A stretch of 64,000 nt of DNA from Tabrizicola soli (GCF_015999335.1 NZ_JAEACP010000010.1:120672-184671); one strand, 5' to 3'; counted from the first letter of the stretch, positions 34,286 to 44,401 are shown. The notes: generated by a model not told the origin, from the letters alone. Program-made: numbers and translations.

Positions 34286-37049
34286 GCGCTCCAGACGGTT
34301 CGACAGGCAGCTACAGTCGGTCTTCATGGTCCTCTCCGGGCTGATCATGGTTGTCGGCCTCGCCTCGTTCGGCGTCAACCGCTTCCTCGCCCGGACCCAG
34401 CAGCGCGTGTTGTCGGAAAGCATCGCGATCATCGAACGGACCGAGCGGGTCGCACAGGAAGCGGAACTCGCCGCCTCGCTGGCCGGGCGGCTGCGGGATG
34501 CGGAAAGCGCGGCCGTCATGGCCGAGATCTCGTCCGGTCTTGCCGACCGGGTGGGCGGGATCGAGGCGGACCTTGACGCCATGCGCCGCTTCCTTGCCCA
34601 GGCGGCGGGAGCGGGTTCGGCGACGGCCGTGGGCGATCTGGTGACGGCGATGGGCCGCGCGGTCGATCGCCGGATCAGGGCGGGGGAAGCCCTGCGCGCG
34701 GGACGGGACCGGCTGGCCGCCTCGGGCGCAAGGCTTGCGGCGATGATCTCGACCGAGGCCGACCTGGCGCGGCTTCGGATCACCGCCGGGATCTGGGAGC
34801 TATACGCGCTGCCCGGCGGGCGCGATCCGAGGCCGGGCCTCGACCGCCTCGCCGACGTGAACTTCTTCGCCTACGAGCGGCTGGCCGAGATGGCCGAGGC
34901 GGTGGCGACGCTGGACCGCCTGGCCGCGCGCATCCCGGTGGCGAAGGATGCGGCGGAACTGCAGCGGCTGGGCGCGGATTATGCGGCGGCGCTGGTGCTG
35001 GCGCGCGACCGCGCGGGCTTCATGCTGTCGCGGGCGGCGACGGACAATGCGCGGGCCGAGCTGAACGTCCTGGCGCAGGGCGGCGCACTGCTTGCGCAGC
35101 GGCTGGCCGGACTGGCGGCGGAGACCGAACTGGACAGCCTTGCGCTTCAGCTTGGGCGCGAGCTGGATCTCTTGACCTCGGAGGCGCAGCGGGGCCGGGA
35201 CGAGACCCGCGTCCGGATGAAGGCGGGCGTGGCCGATGCCGGGTGGCAGGCGACAATGCTGCTGGCGGCGCTGGCGGGCGTGATCCTGCTGGCGCTGCTG
35301 GCGGCCTATCTGGTCTGGGCGCGCACCCGCCGGAAGGTCGTGCTCCGGCTGGAGGAGGTGGCCGAGCGGATGATCCTGGTCGCGGATGGCAGCGTCGGTC
35401 AGCCCATGGCGATCAGCGGCGAGGACGAGATCGGGCGGCTGGAGCAGGCGCTGAACGTGCTGCGCGACCGGACGGAGGAGGCGGCAGAGCTGCGCGACCG
35501 GCTGGAAGCGGCGGTCATCGGCCGGACTGCGGATGTGGTGGCCGAGATGCAGTCTGCCAACGCGGCCCGGGCGGATGCCGAGGAGCTGAGCCGCGCCAAG
35601 ACGCATTTCCTGGCGCGGATGAGCCATGAGATCCGCACGCCGCTGAACGGGATGATCGGGCTTCTGGACCTTCTGGCCGGAGAGGAGGCCGATCCGGCGC
35701 GGCGGGGGCGGCTGGAGGCGGCCCTGACCTCGGCGCGGGATCTGCAGCGGCTGACCGAGGATATCCTGGCCTTCTCGGCCGGAGAGGAGGGGCAAGGCGG
35801 TCAGCGCAGCGAGGCCTTCGATCCCACGGCGCTTGCGCGCGGGCTTGGCGAGCTTCTGGAGGTGATGGCCGCGACCCGCGGCCTTGCGGCCGTGGTGGAG
35901 ATCGCCGCCGGCCTGCCCCCGGCGGTGACCGGCGAGGCGACGAAGATCCGGCAGATCATGATGAACCTGCTGACCAATGCGGTGAAATATACCGAAGGCG
36001 GGCGGGTGGAGCTTCGCGTCTCGTCGCGCCCGGTGGCGGAGGGGCACGAGATCAGCCTTGCCGTGCGCGACACCGGGCCGGGGATGACGGCCGAGGAGAC
36101 GCGGCAGGCCTTCGACATCTACGGGCGCAGCATGACCGCGCGGCGCAGCGGCGTGCGCGGGGTCGGGCTGGGCCTGGCCATCACGCGGCAACTGACCGAT
36201 GCGATGGGGGCCGAACTGCGCGTCTCGACCGCGCCCGGACGCGGCAGCGTCTTCACGCTGGTCCTCTGCCTGCCCGAGGCGGACCCCGCGCAGGTCGCGC
36301 CGCCTGCCGCGCTGGCGCTGACGGGGGAAGGCAGGCGGGTGCTTGTCGTGGACGACCACCCGGTCAACCGGCTGGTGGCGCGGGGCTACCTTGAACGGAT
36401 GGGATGCAGCGTGACCGAAGCCGCGACCGGGAAGGCGGCGCTGGAAGCCGTGCGCGAGGGGCGGTTCGAGGCGATCCTGGTCGACCTGGGCTTGCCGGAC
36501 ATGACCGGCGAGGAGGTCCTCGCACGGCTGGGGCGGACGGGCGCGAAGGTGGCGGTCCTGACGGCGGATCTGGTGCGCGACGATGCGGCGACGCGGGCGA
36601 AGTTCGGGGTGGACCGCGTGCTGACCAAGCCGATCTCGCCGCGTGCGCTGGCGTCCTTCCTGGCGGAAGCCGAGGCGCCCGCGCCGGTCGCCGGGCAGGG
36701 CGGATCGGGACCCGAGGCGGCGCTGCGCGAGGACATCACCAGCCTCGGCGCCGCGCAGACGGCGGAGATCGTCGCGGCGATGCTGGCCGAGCTGGCGGCG
36801 GCGGCGGCGCAACTGCGGGCCGAGCTCGACGCCGAGGCCCGCGCCCGGCTGGCGCACCGGCTGAAGGGGGCGGCGGCGAATTTTCACCTTCTGGACTTCT
36901 GCGCGCTGATGCAGCGGCTCCAGTCGCGGGACGTCGGCGCCATGCCGGCGCTGGAGGCGACGGCCGAGGCGGCGATCCGCGACCTCACGGCGGCGGCGCG
37001 GCGGGTCGGGCTTGCGCTTCAGCCGGGATCCGGCGCGGCGAAGCAATAG
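34284..37049 (+). CDS. torS: TorS-like hybrid sensor histidine kinase
   Basis: A 921-residue membrane kinase. Transmembrane segments are at about 14-36 and 318-341, bracketing a largely helical periplasmic sensor; a HAMP-like region follows. The phospho-accepting histidine is His448 (MSHEIRTPLNGM), with N, G1 and G2 boxes downstream (MNLLTNAVKYT, DTGPGMT, GVGLGLAI). The receiver aspartate is Asp734 (LVDLGLPD) and the HPt histidine is His858 (LAHRLKGAAANF). This His-Asp-His relay is the TorS design. It would pass phosphate to the TorR-like protein encoded convergently; the two stop ends overlap by 31 bases. Confidence 0.9.
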   Translation: MRSRRFDRQLQSVFMVLSGLIMVVGLASFGVNRFLARTQQRVLSESIAIIERTERVAQEAELAASLAGRLRDAESAAVMAEISSGLADRVGGIEADLDAMRRFLAQAAGAGSATAVGDLVTAMGRAVDRRIRAGEALRAGRDRLAASGARLAAMISTEADLARLRITAGIWELYALPGGRDPRPGLDRLADVNFFAYERLAEMAEAVATLDRLAARIPVAKDAAELQRLGADYAAALVLARDRAGFMLSRAATDNARAELNVLAQGGALLAQRLAGLAAETELDSLALQLGRELDLLTSEAQRGRDETRVRMKAGVADAGWQATMLLAALAGVILLALLAAYLVWARTRRKVVLRLEEVAERMILVADGSVGQPMAISGEDEIGRLEQALNVLRDRTEEAAELRDRLEAAVIGRTADVVAEMQSANAARADAEELSRAKTHFLARMSHEIRTPLNGMIGLLDLLAGEEADPARRGRLEAALTSARDLQRLTEDILAFSAGEEGQGGQRSEAFDPTALARGLGELLEVMAATRGLAAVVEIAAGLPPAVTGEATKIRQIMMNLLTNAVKYTEGGRVELRVSSRPVAEGHEISLAVRDTGPGMTAEETRQAFDIYGRSMTARRSGVRGVGLGLAITRQLTDAMGAELRVSTAPGRGSVFTLVLCLPEADPAQVAPPAALALTGEGRRVLVVDDHPVNRLVARGYLERMGCSVTEAATGKAALEAVREGRFEAILVDLGLPDMTGEEVLARLGRTGAKVAVLTADLVRDDAATRAKFGVDRVLTKPISPRALASFLAEAEAPAPVAGQGGSGPEAALREDITSLGAAQTAEIVAAMLAELAAAAAQLRAELDAEARARLAHRLKGAAANFHLLDFCALMQRLQSRDVGAMPALEATAEAAIRDLTAAARRVGLALQPGSGAAKQ

Positions 37050-37723
37050 CCTTCGCCCATGCGGGTCAGGATGTGGTCGGGGCGGGCGGGATCTGCCTCG
37101 ATCTTCTTGCGCAGCCGGCCGACCAGAACGTCGATGGTCCGGTCGCCGGGCCGCAAGTCGCCGCGGCCGACGATCTCGCTCAGCCGTGGGCGGCCGAAGG
37201 TGACGCCGGGGTTGCGGGTCAGGGCGTCCAGAAGGTCGAACTCCTGCGCGCTGAGCGTCTCGACCCGCGCGGCCGAGACCAGGCGGCGGCGGATGCGGTC
37301 GAAATGCCAGGGGCCGAAATCCTCGACCGCTCCGGCGCTGGGGGCGCTGCGGCCGATCTCGGTGATGCGGAACAGGAGGTTCTTGATCCGCGCCGCCAGC
37401 TCGCGCCGGTCGAAGGGCTTGGTGACATAGTCGTCGGCCCCCATCTCCAGCCCGATGATCCGGTCCACCTGCTCGTCGCGCGAGGTCAAGAGGATGATCC
37501 CCACCCGCGATTTCGCCCGCTGCTCGCGCGTGATGGTCAGCCCGTCCTTGCCCTCGAGCCCGATGTCCAGCAGCAGGATCTCGGGCGGGTCGGTGTCGAT
37601 GACGTCCTGCATCGCCTCGGCATCCTCGACCTCGGTCACGCGGTGGCCGAGGCCGCGCAGATAGCCCGCCAGCCGCATCCGCGTCACGCGATCGTCTTCG
37701 ACGATGAGGATATGCGCGGTCAT
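37019..37723 (-). CDS. torR: TorR-like OmpR-family response regulator
   Basis: A 234-residue DNA-binding regulator. The receiver has acidic residues at the start (LIVEDDR), the phospho-acceptor Asp53 (LLLDIGLEG) and Lys102 (VTKPFD). The C-terminal winged helix includes LSAQEFDLLDALTRNPGVTFGR and DRTIDVLVGRLRKKIE. It is likely phosphorylated by the TorS-like kinase and to bind the decamer repeats at 37731-37760 before torA. It lies divergent to torA. Confidence 0.9.
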   Translation of the reverse strand: MTAHILIVEDDRVTRMRLAGYLRGLGHRVTEVEDAEAMQDVIDTDPPEILLLDIGLEGKDGLTITREQRAKSRVGIILLTSRDEQVDRIIGLEMGADDYVTKPFDRRELAARIKNLLFRITEIGRSAPSAGAVEDFGPWHFDRIRRRLVSAARVETLSAQEFDLLDALTRNPGVTFGRPRLSEIVGRGDLRPGDRTIDVLVGRLRKKIEADPARPDHILTRMGEGYCFAAPDPG

Positions 37724-37730
37724 GGCGCGG

Positions 37731-37760
37731 CCTTCACATCTCTTTACACCTCTTCACCGG
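37731..37760. promoter_or_regulatory. Three decamer direct repeats, candidate tor boxes
   Basis: GCCTTCACAT, CTCTTTACAC and CTCTTCACCG follow each other with an exact 10-base period, in the torR-torA gap. In Escherichia coli TorR binds tandem decamers (consensus CTGTTCATAT) upstream of torCAD. The core TTCAC/TTTAC, spacing and place support a TorR operator. A -35/-10 pair was not resolved. Confidence 0.6.
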
Positions 37761-37835
37761 ACGGATTGAGGGCCGTCAAGGCGCCTGTAGCCGCATCCGG
37801 CCATTCTCTGGTCGCAGACAAGACGGAGATCCGCC

Positions 37836-40523
37836 ATGACATTGATCAACCCGACCAGACGCAGCTTCCTGAAGGGGGGCGCCGCCCTCTTCGGGTCCGG
37901 CTGGCTTCTGAACTCGACCGCGCTGGCCGCCGTCGATCCGAACTCGTTCTCTGGCCGCATCTTCAGCGCCAGCCACTATGGCCCGTTCGAGGCCGTGGTG
38001 CGCGACGGCAGGATCGTCGGCATCTCGCCGATGATCGAGCTGGACCAGCGCCCGACCGAAATGCTGATGCATGGCGTCCTGGACCGCGTCTATGACAAGA
38101 GCCGGATCGACTATCCGATGGTCCGCAAGTCCTATCTGGAGAACTGGAAGTCCGGCGACGTGAAGCCGGAACTGCGCGGCAAGGAGGAATATGTCCGCGT
38201 CGACTGGGATACCGCGCTGAAGCTGACGGCCAAGGCGATCACCGACACCATCGTCGAACACGGCCACCAGGCCATCCTGTCCACCTCCTACGGCGGCTGG
38301 AGCCATGCCGGGATCATGCGGCCCAACGTGCTGCAGGGCAAGTTCTTCAACATGATCGGCGGCTGCACCAACACGGTGGGCGACTGGTCCGGCGGCGCCA
38401 GCCAGATCTCGCTGCCGCATGTGATCGGCGACATGGAGGTCTATTCGGCCCAGACCGCCTGGGAAGTGATCCGCGACAATACCGAGGTCTTCGTCCTGGT
38501 CGGCTGCGACCCGGTCAAGAACAACCGCGTCGAATACACCGTGGCCGACCACGGCATGTACACCCCCTGGGAGCAGATCCGCGACAACGGCACCAGGTTC
38601 ATCTCGATCAACCCGCAGCGCACGGCGTCGGACAAGGTGCTGAACGCCGACTGGGTCCGCATCATCCCGAATACCGACGTCGCGCTGTTCTTGGCCATGG
38701 CCTACCACGTCCTGGAGCAGGGCCTGGACGACAAGGAATACATGGCGAAATACGCCACCGGCGCCGACAAGTGGATCGCCTATGTGAAGGGCGAGGGCGA
38801 GGACAAGACGGCAAAGACCCCGGAATGGGCCTCGGCCATCACCGGCATCGACGCAGCCAAGATCCGCGAACTGGCGGAACTGCTGGCCAAGTCCCGCACC
38901 GAGATCGCCGGCGCCTGGTCGCTGCAACGCGCCCACCACGGCGAGATGACCCACTGGGCGATCATCAACTTCGCCGCGCTGACCGGCAAGATCGGCAAGC
39001 CGGGCGAGGGCGTGGGCTTCTCCTGGCACTATGGCAACGGCGGCATGCCGCAATCGGGCGGCAAGACCCCGGCCGGCCTGAGCCAGGGCAAGAACTTCGT
39101 CACCGAATACATCGTCCCGGCCTCGCGCCTGACCGAGGCGCTGGAGAACCCGGGCGCGGAGGTGGTCTACAACGGCAACGTCCGCAAGTATCCGGACGTC
39201 CACATGATCTACAACGCCGGCAACAACTTCATGTCGCACCAGCAGGACACCAACCGGCTGATCAAGGCGCTGCAGAAGGTCAGGACCATCGTCAGCCAGG
39301 ACGTCTGGTGGACCGCCGCGACGCGTTGGGCGGACATCGTGCTGCCTGCCTCCTCGCCGCTGGAGCGCGACGACATCTCGGTCGGCGGGACCTATTCCAA
39401 CGACCGCATCTACGCGATGAAGAAGATCATCGAGCCGATCGGCGAAAGCCGCAGCGACTTCGAGATCTTCGCCGCGCTGTCCGACCTGTTCTACCGCCAG
39501 TCGCAGTACATCGAGGATCAGGCCTATCCGGAATACATCGACATCATCAAGAAGGCCTACAACGGCACCACCGCCGCCGAGACCGTCCCGTTCGAGCAGT
39601 TCTGGGAGCACGGCTATGCGCTTCAGCCGGCGCCCGAGGAGGCCCGCGCCTGGGTCCGCCACGGCGCGTTCTACACCGACCCCGAGGCGAACCCGCTGCA
39701 TACGACCTCGGGCAAGATCGAGATGTTCTGCGAGACCATCGCGAACATGGGTCTCGAGGACTGCCCCGGCATGCCGATGTGGCTGGAGCCGGCCGAATAC
39801 CTGGGCAACGCCAAGGACGGCCAGCTTCACGTCGTGAGCCCGCACCCCTGGCACCGCCTGCACAGCCAGATGGACCAGTCGGAATCGCTGCGCGACCTCT
39901 ACAAGGTGCAGGGCCGCGAGCCGGTGCGGATCAACGCCGAGGACGCCGCGGCGCGCGGGATCGCGGATGGCGATCTGGTCGAGATCTGGAACGACCGCGG
40001 CACGGTCCTCGCCGGGGCTGTCGTCTCGGACGAGATCATGCCGGGCGTGATCTCGATCTACGAGGGCTGCTGGCCCAGCCTCGACAGCAAGGGGCGCTGC
40101 AACTCGGGTCTGGTGAACTTCCTGACCTCGACGCAGAAATCCTCGGGCCTGAGCCAGGCGACCACGGCGAACACCTGCCTCGCCTCGATCCGGAAATGCG
40201 AGGACCCGGACGGTCCGAACATGGCCTACGAAAAGCCGCCGATCCTCGAGGGCATGGAACTGGCCGCGATCGACGATGCGGACCTGGGGCTGGACCGGCT
40301 GGATACGGTGATCGAGGCGCTTTATGCCGAGATGGGTCCGGGCGAGAAGCTGTTCTACGAACGCTGCACCGTCTGCCACGGGCCGCGCGACGTGGGCGCC
40401 TTCACCCAACTGCAGTGGAAGGCGATCACGCCCTCCATGTTCCCCCGCGCCGGCCTGGACGACGACGAGGCCGCGCTGATCATGGAGTTCCTGATGGCCA
40501 ACGCCTCGGACGCCGTGAAGTGA
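37836..40523 (+). CDS. torA: TorA-type molybdopterin oxidoreductase with a C-terminal cytochrome c domain
   Basis: An 895-residue periplasmic reductase of the TorA/DorA/BisC family for TMAO, DMSO or a related N- or S-oxide. The Tat signal is INPTRRSFLKGGAAL (RR at 8-9), cut near ALA/AVD at about 32. Ser156 in SYGGWSHAGI is the molybdenum ligand. The catalytic body ends near residue 800. After it comes an extra segment with CTVCH at 844-848 and PSMFPRAGL, a mono-haem module like the C-terminal domain of TorC. No separate TorC or TorD gene is visible nearby. GGAG lies seven bases before the ATG. It is controlled in all likelihood by TorTSR. Confidence 0.9.
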   Translation: MTLINPTRRSFLKGGAALFGSGWLLNSTALAAVDPNSFSGRIFSASHYGPFEAVVRDGRIVGISPMIELDQRPTEMLMHGVLDRVYDKSRIDYPMVRKSYLENWKSGDVKPELRGKEEYVRVDWDTALKLTAKAITDTIVEHGHQAILSTSYGGWSHAGIMRPNVLQGKFFNMIGGCTNTVGDWSGGASQISLPHVIGDMEVYSAQTAWEVIRDNTEVFVLVGCDPVKNNRVEYTVADHGMYTPWEQIRDNGTRFISINPQRTASDKVLNADWVRIIPNTDVALFLAMAYHVLEQGLDDKEYMAKYATGADKWIAYVKGEGEDKTAKTPEWASAITGIDAAKIRELAELLAKSRTEIAGAWSLQRAHHGEMTHWAIINFAALTGKIGKPGEGVGFSWHYGNGGMPQSGGKTPAGLSQGKNFVTEYIVPASRLTEALENPGAEVVYNGNVRKYPDVHMIYNAGNNFMSHQQDTNRLIKALQKVRTIVSQDVWWTAATRWADIVLPASSPLERDDISVGGTYSNDRIYAMKKIIEPIGESRSDFEIFAALSDLFYRQSQYIEDQAYPEYIDIIKKAYNGTTAAETVPFEQFWEHGYALQPAPEEARAWVRHGAFYTDPEANPLHTTSGKIEMFCETIANMGLEDCPGMPMWLEPAEYLGNAKDGQLHVVSPHPWHRLHSQMDQSESLRDLYKVQGREPVRINAEDAAARGIADGDLVEIWNDRGTVLAGAVVSDEIMPGVISIYEGCWPSLDSKGRCNSGLVNFLTSTQKSSGLSQATTANTCLASIRKCEDPDGPNMAYEKPPILEGMELAAIDDADLGLDRLDTVIEALYAEMGPGEKLFYERCTVCHGPRDVGAFTQLQWKAITPSMFPRAGLDDDEAALIMEFLMANASDAVK

Positions 40524-40531
40524 CACCAACC

Positions 40532-40558
40532 TCTGCGGCCGGGTTCTCCGGCCGCAGA
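40532..40558 (+). terminator. Hairpin between torA and moeA
   Basis: An 11-bp perfect stem (TCTGCGGCCGG against CCGGCCGCAGA) with a 5-base loop, in the 55-base gap. It is followed by TCCCTT, not a long T-run, so it may be a partial terminator that lets some transcript read into the cofactor genes. Confidence 0.6.
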
Positions 40559-40578
40559 TCCCTTGAAGGACCGGACCG

Positions 40579-41817
40579 ATGAACGCCTCCAGTGACATGC
40601 CGCTGATGATCGACGTGGCCGCCGCGCGCGAGATCGCCGTCGCGCAGATCACGCCTGTCCGCGGCGTTCAGGACGTGCCCCTGCACGCGGCGCCGGGCCG
40701 GACCTGCGCCCGCGACGTGATCGCGACGAGCGCGATGCCCTTCTTCACCAATTCCGCCATGGACGGCTTTGCCCTGCGCCATGCCGACCTCGCCGGTGCG
40801 GGGACGCTGTTGCCGGTGGCCGGAACCGTCGCGGCCGGTGTGGCCGGAACCTCCCTGCCGCCGGGCGCCGCCCTGCGGATCTTCACCGGGGCGCCCCTGC
40901 CCCTTGGGGCGGATACCGTCGTGGCGCTGGAAGACACCAGCGAGGCGGGCGGCCCGGTCCGCATCGACGTGATGCGCGACATCGGCGCCAACCTGCGCCT
41001 TGCCGGCAGCGACCAGCCGCTCGGCGCCTGCCTCGTCGCCCGTGGCGCGCGGATCGCGCCGCGGCATGTCGGCCTGCTGGCCGCGAACGGGATCACCCGC
41101 GTCGCCGTCACCCGCAGGCCGCGGGTCGTCGTCCTGTCGACCGGCGACGAGCTTGCCGCCTCCGGCGCGCCACGGGCCGGGGGCCAGATCCATGATGCCA
41201 ACCGTCCCATGCTGCTTGCGCTGGCCCAGGTGGCCGGCTGCGAGGCCGTGGACGGCGGCATGATGCCGGATGACGTGGACCCGCTGTCGCAGCGGCTGGC
41301 CGAGCTTTGCGCCTCGGCCGATCTGGTCCTGTCCTCGGGCGGGGTCTCGATGGGCGGGCGCGACCCGCTGCGGCCGGCCTTTGTCCGCGCGGGCGGCGAG
41401 ATCGCGGGCTGGCGGGTGGCGGTCAAGCCGGGCAAACCCGTGATGTTCGGACGCCTGGGCGGGACCGCCTTCACCGGCCTGCCGGGCAATCCGATGGCGG
41501 CCTTCGTCGGCTTCCACCTGTTCGTCGCGCCGCAGATCGACCGGCTTGCCGGGGCGAAACCCCTGCCCTTCGCCCGCTGGTCGGGCACGGCCGCATCGAC
41601 CTGGCAGCACCGTCCCGGCCGCCAGGAGATCGTTCCCGTCCGTTGCCTTGGCGCGGACGGGACCGGCCTTCCGCTGCTGGAACGGCTGGGCAAGGGCGTC
41701 TCGGCCACGCTGTTCCCGCTGGCGGCCGCCGACGGCCTTGCCGTGATCCCCGCCGCGTCCGAGGGCATCGCGATGGGAGAGCCTGTCGACTGGCACCCCT
41801 TCCGGCACGAGGGCTGA
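40579..41817 (+). CDS. moeA: MoeA, molybdopterin molybdenumtransferase
   Basis: A 412-residue cytoplasmic enzyme that inserts molybdate into adenylated molybdopterin. Features include [19 protein letters not shown] near the N-terminus, [30 protein letters not shown] and the metal-insertion region [17 protein letters not shown] followed by KPGKPVMFG and [15 protein letters not shown] precedes the ATG. It opens the cofactor operon next to torA, which needs the product. Confidence 0.94.
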   Translation: MNASSDMPLMIDVAAAREIAVAQITPVRGVQDVPLHAAPGRTCARDVIATSAMPFFTNSAMDGFALRHADLAGAGTLLPVAGTVAAGVAGTSLPPGAALRIFTGAPLPLGADTVVALEDTSEAGGPVRIDVMRDIGANLRLAGSDQPLGACLVARGARIAPRHVGLLAANGITRVAVTRRPRVVVLSTGDELAASGAPRAGGQIHDANRPMLLALAQVAGCEAVDGGMMPDDVDPLSQRLAELCASADLVLSSGGVSMGGRDPLRPAFVRAGGEIAGWRVAVKPGKPVMFGRLGGTAFTGLPGNPMAAFVGFHLFVAPQIDRLAGAKPLPFARWSGTAASTWQHRPGRQEIVPVRCLGADGTGLPLLERLGKGVSATLFPLAAADGLAVIPAASEGIAMGEPVDWHPFRHEG

Positions 41818-41819
41818 TC

Positions 41820-42866
41820 ATGCTGCAGACCCCCGACGCCTTCCGCACGACCGCCCTGCCCGTCTGCGCCCCGCTGACCGACAGCTTCTGCCGCAAGATC
41901 CGCTACCTGCGGGTTTCGGTCACCGACCGCTGCGATTTCCGCTGCACCTATTGCATGGCCGACCGGGTGCGTTTCCTTCCGCGCAAGGAGCTTCTGTCGC
42001 TGGAAGAGCTGGACCGCCTCTGTTCCGCCTTTGTCGGGCTGGGCGTCACCAAGCTGCGGATCACCGGCGGCGAGCCGCTGGTCCGGCGCGACATCCTGGA
42101 GTTCTTCCGCGCGATGTCGCGCCACCTCGAGACCGGCGCGCTGCGCGAGCTGACGCTGACCACCAACGGCAGCCAGCTTGCCCGCCATGCCGGGGCGCTG
42201 GCCGCCTGCGGGGTGCGGCGGGTGAATGTCTCGCTGGACACGCTGGACCCCGGCCGTTTCGCCACGCTGACGCGGCGGGGGCAACTCGCCCCGGTGCTGG
42301 AGGGGATCCGCGCGGCCAAGGCGGCCGGGCTGCGCGTCAAGATCAACACCGTCGCGCTGAAGGGGGCGACAGAGGACGAGCTTTTCCCGCTGGTCGACTG
42401 GTGCGCGGCCGAGGGCCACGACCTGACCTTCATCGAGCTGATGCCGATGGGCGAGGACGGGCTTGAGGACCGGATCGCGCAGTACCTGCCGCTCTCCGAC
42501 CTGCGGAGGCGTCTGGCCGGGCGCTTCACGCTGGAGCCGCTGACGGAAAGCACCGGCGGCCCGGCGCGCTATGTGCGGCTGGCCGAGACCGGGCAGAAGA
42601 TCGGCTTCATCACGCCGCTCAGCCACAGCTTCTGCGAAAGCTGCAACCGCGTGCGGCTGACCTGCACGGGCGATCTCTACACCTGCCTGGGCCAGGAGGG
42701 CGCGACCGCCCTGCGCCCGGTCCTGCGCGGCACGCCGGACGCGGCGGGACTGGAGCAGGCGATCCGCGCCGCAATCGCCCGAAAACCGCGCGGGCATGAC
42801 TTCGACTATTCGCGCGGGGTGCCGCGCGGCGCGATGGCGCGCGGCATGAACCATACCGGGGGATGA
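41820..42866 (+). CDS. moaA: MoaA, GTP 3',8-cyclase
   Basis: A 348-residue radical SAM enzyme for the first step of molybdopterin synthesis. The SAM-type [4Fe-4S] site is CDFRCTYC (Cys38, 42, 45), [12 protein letters not shown] is the GGEP motif, the second cluster uses [20 protein letters not shown], and the ending is RGMNHTGG, whose GG tail is needed for MoaA function. ATG 41820 follows the moeA stop by two bases; the frame is open further upstream but only the shorter form starts outside moeA. Confidence 0.95.
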   Translation: MLQTPDAFRTTALPVCAPLTDSFCRKIRYLRVSVTDRCDFRCTYCMADRVRFLPRKELLSLEELDRLCSAFVGLGVTKLRITGGEPLVRRDILEFFRAMSRHLETGALRELTLTTNGSQLARHAGALAACGVRRVNVSLDTLDPGRFATLTRRGQLAPVLEGIRAAKAAGLRVKINTVALKGATEDELFPLVDWCAAEGHDLTFIELMPMGEDGLEDRIAQYLPLSDLRRRLAGRFTLEPLTESTGGPARYVRLAETGQKIGFITPLSHSFCESCNRVRLTCTGDLYTCLGQEGATALRPVLRGTPDAAGLEQAIRAAIARKPRGHDFDYSRGVPRGAMARGMNHTGG

Positions 42867-42869
42867 CCG

Positions 42870-43124
42870 ATGGCAAGCATCGACGTGCTCTACTTCGCCT
42901 GGCTGCGCGAGCGGATCGACGCCCCGCGCGAGCGGATCGAGACCGAGGCCGGGACCGTGGCCGACCTCATGGCGGAACTGGTGGCCCGCAGCGACCGCCA
43001 CGCCGCCGCCTTCGCCGATCCGGCGGCGGTGCGGGTGGCGCTGGACCAGCAGCTTGCGGACTTCGCCGCGCCGATCGCCGGCGTGGCCGAGATCGCCTTC
43101 TTCCCGCCGATGACCGGGGGCTGA
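42870..43124 (+). CDS. moaD: MoaD, molybdopterin synthase sulfur-carrier subunit
   Basis: An 84-residue ubiquitin-fold protein ending FFPPMTGG, the GG tail that is thiocarboxylated. VLYFAWLRERIDAPRERI at the start matches the family. It is activated by the MoeB protein encoded four bases downstream. Its partner MoaE is not in the window. Confidence 0.93.
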   Translation: MASIDVLYFAWLRERIDAPRERIETEAGTVADLMAELVARSDRHAAAFADPAAVRVALDQQLADFAAPIAGVAEIAFFPPMTGG

Positions 43125-43127
43125 GCG

Positions 43128-43913
43128 ATGCAGATGACGGTGCCCCTGTTTGCCGAGGGCGAGTTGCCCCGCTATGCCCGCCACATCGCATTGCGCGAGA
43201 TCGGCGGTCCGGGACAGGCGCGGCTGAAACGGACCTCGGTCCTGGTGGTGGGCGCGGGCGGGCTGGGCGCGCCGGTGCTCATGTACCTTGCGGCGGCGGG
43301 GGTGGGCCGGATCACGGTGGTGGACGATGACAGCGTCTCGCTGTCGAACCTGCAGCGGCAGGTGATCCACAGCCAGGACCGGCTGGACATGCCCAAGGCC
43401 GTCTCGGCCCGCATTGCTATGGCCGGGATCAATCCCTTTGTCGCCGTGACCGCGCTCGAGGCCCGGCTGGATGCGGGGAACGCGACCCAACTGGTCGCGG
43501 GACAGGATCTGGTGATCGACGCGACCGACAACCTGCCCGCGCGCCACCTGCTGAACGCCGCCTGCGTGGCGGCGCGGGTCCCGCTTCTGTCCGGCGCGAT
43601 CAGCCAGTGGGAGGGTCAGGTGACGCTGTACGATCCCGCCCGGGACGCGCCCTGCCTCGCCTGCCTCTTTCCGGTGATCCCGGCCGAGGGGCTTGCCCCG
43701 GACTGCGCCAGCGCCGGCGTCATGGGGGCGCTGCCCGGCATCATCGGCGCGATGATGGCGGCCGAGGCGATCAAGCTGATCACGGGCGCGGGGCGCAGCC
43801 TGCGGGGGCGGCTTCTGATGCAGGACGTGCTTTGGGGCGAAAGCCGGGAAATCGCCGTGCACCGGCGCAAGGACTGCCCCGTCTGCCGCGGGATCAAGGG
43901 AGAGGACGCATGA
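43128..43913 (+). CDS. moeB: MoeB, molybdopterin-synthase adenylyltransferase
   Basis: A 261-residue E1-like enzyme that adenylates the MoaD C-terminus. It shows [23 protein letters not shown] (nucleotide binding), [29 protein letters not shown] and two zinc CxxC pairs (CLAC and CPVC). No rhodanese domain is attached, so it is of the MoeB rather than MOCS3 type. Its stop overlaps moaC as ATGA. Confidence 0.93.
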   Translation: MQMTVPLFAEGELPRYARHIALREIGGPGQARLKRTSVLVVGAGGLGAPVLMYLAAAGVGRITVVDDDSVSLSNLQRQVIHSQDRLDMPKAVSARIAMAGINPFVAVTALEARLDAGNATQLVAGQDLVIDATDNLPARHLLNAACVAARVPLLSGAISQWEGQVTLYDPARDAPCLACLFPVIPAEGLAPDCASAGVMGALPGIIGAMMAAEAIKLITGAGRSLRGRLLMQDVLWGESREIAVHRRKDCPVCRGIKGEDA

Positions 43914-44401
43914 CCCTGACCCATTTCGACGCCGAAGGCCGCGCGCATATGGTCGACGTCTCGGACAAGCCGTTGACGGACCGTATCGCCGTGGCCGAGG
44001 CCGTGGTGCGCATGACGGCGGGGACGCTGGCCCATGTCACCGAGGGGCGGGCGAAGAAGGGCGATGTGCTGGGTGTCGCGCGGCTGGCCGGGATCATGGC
44101 GGCGAAGCGGACGGCCGACCTGATCCCGCTGTGCCATCCGCTGCCGCTGACCCGCGCCGCCGTCGATCTGGTGGCCGATCCGGCGCTTCCGGGGGTGCGG
44201 ATCCGCGCGACGGTCAGGACCACGGGCACGACCGGGGTCGAAATGGAGGCGCTGACGGCGGCTTCGGTTGCCGCCCTGACGGTTTATGACATGCTGAAGG
44301 CGGTGGAAAAGTCGATGGTGGTGGACGCGATCCGGCTGGTGCTGAAGGATGGCGGCAAGTCCGGGCGCTATGTCGCCCCGGAAGCGGAGGACAAGGCATG
44401 A
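43910..44401 (+). CDS. moaC: MoaC, cyclic pyranopterin monophosphate synthase
   Basis: A 163-residue enzyme that converts the MoaA product to cyclic pyranopterin monophosphate. [45 protein letters not shown], and [20 protein letters not shown] followed by DGGKSG are family signatures. A frame open upstream to 43607 overlaps moeB and is rejected; ATG 43910 is coupled to the moeB stop. Confidence 0.95.
   Translation: MTLTHFDAEGRAHMVDVSDKPLTDRIAVAEAVVRMTAGTLAHVTEGRAKKGDVLGVARLAGIMAAKRTADLIPLCHPLPLTRAAVDLVADPALPGVRIRATVRTTGTTGVEMEALTAASVAALTVYDMLKAVEKSMVVDAIRLVLKDGGKSGRYVAPEAEDKA

Noticed and set aside
37776..40652. Minus-strand open frame of about 958 codons
   Set aside because: Antisense to the torA gene, which has a signal peptide, molybdenum ligand and haem motif in the right order.
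40668..43862. Minus-strand open frame of about 1064 codons
   Set aside because: Antisense to moeA, moaA, moaD and moeB; amino acid content typical of GC-rich shadows.
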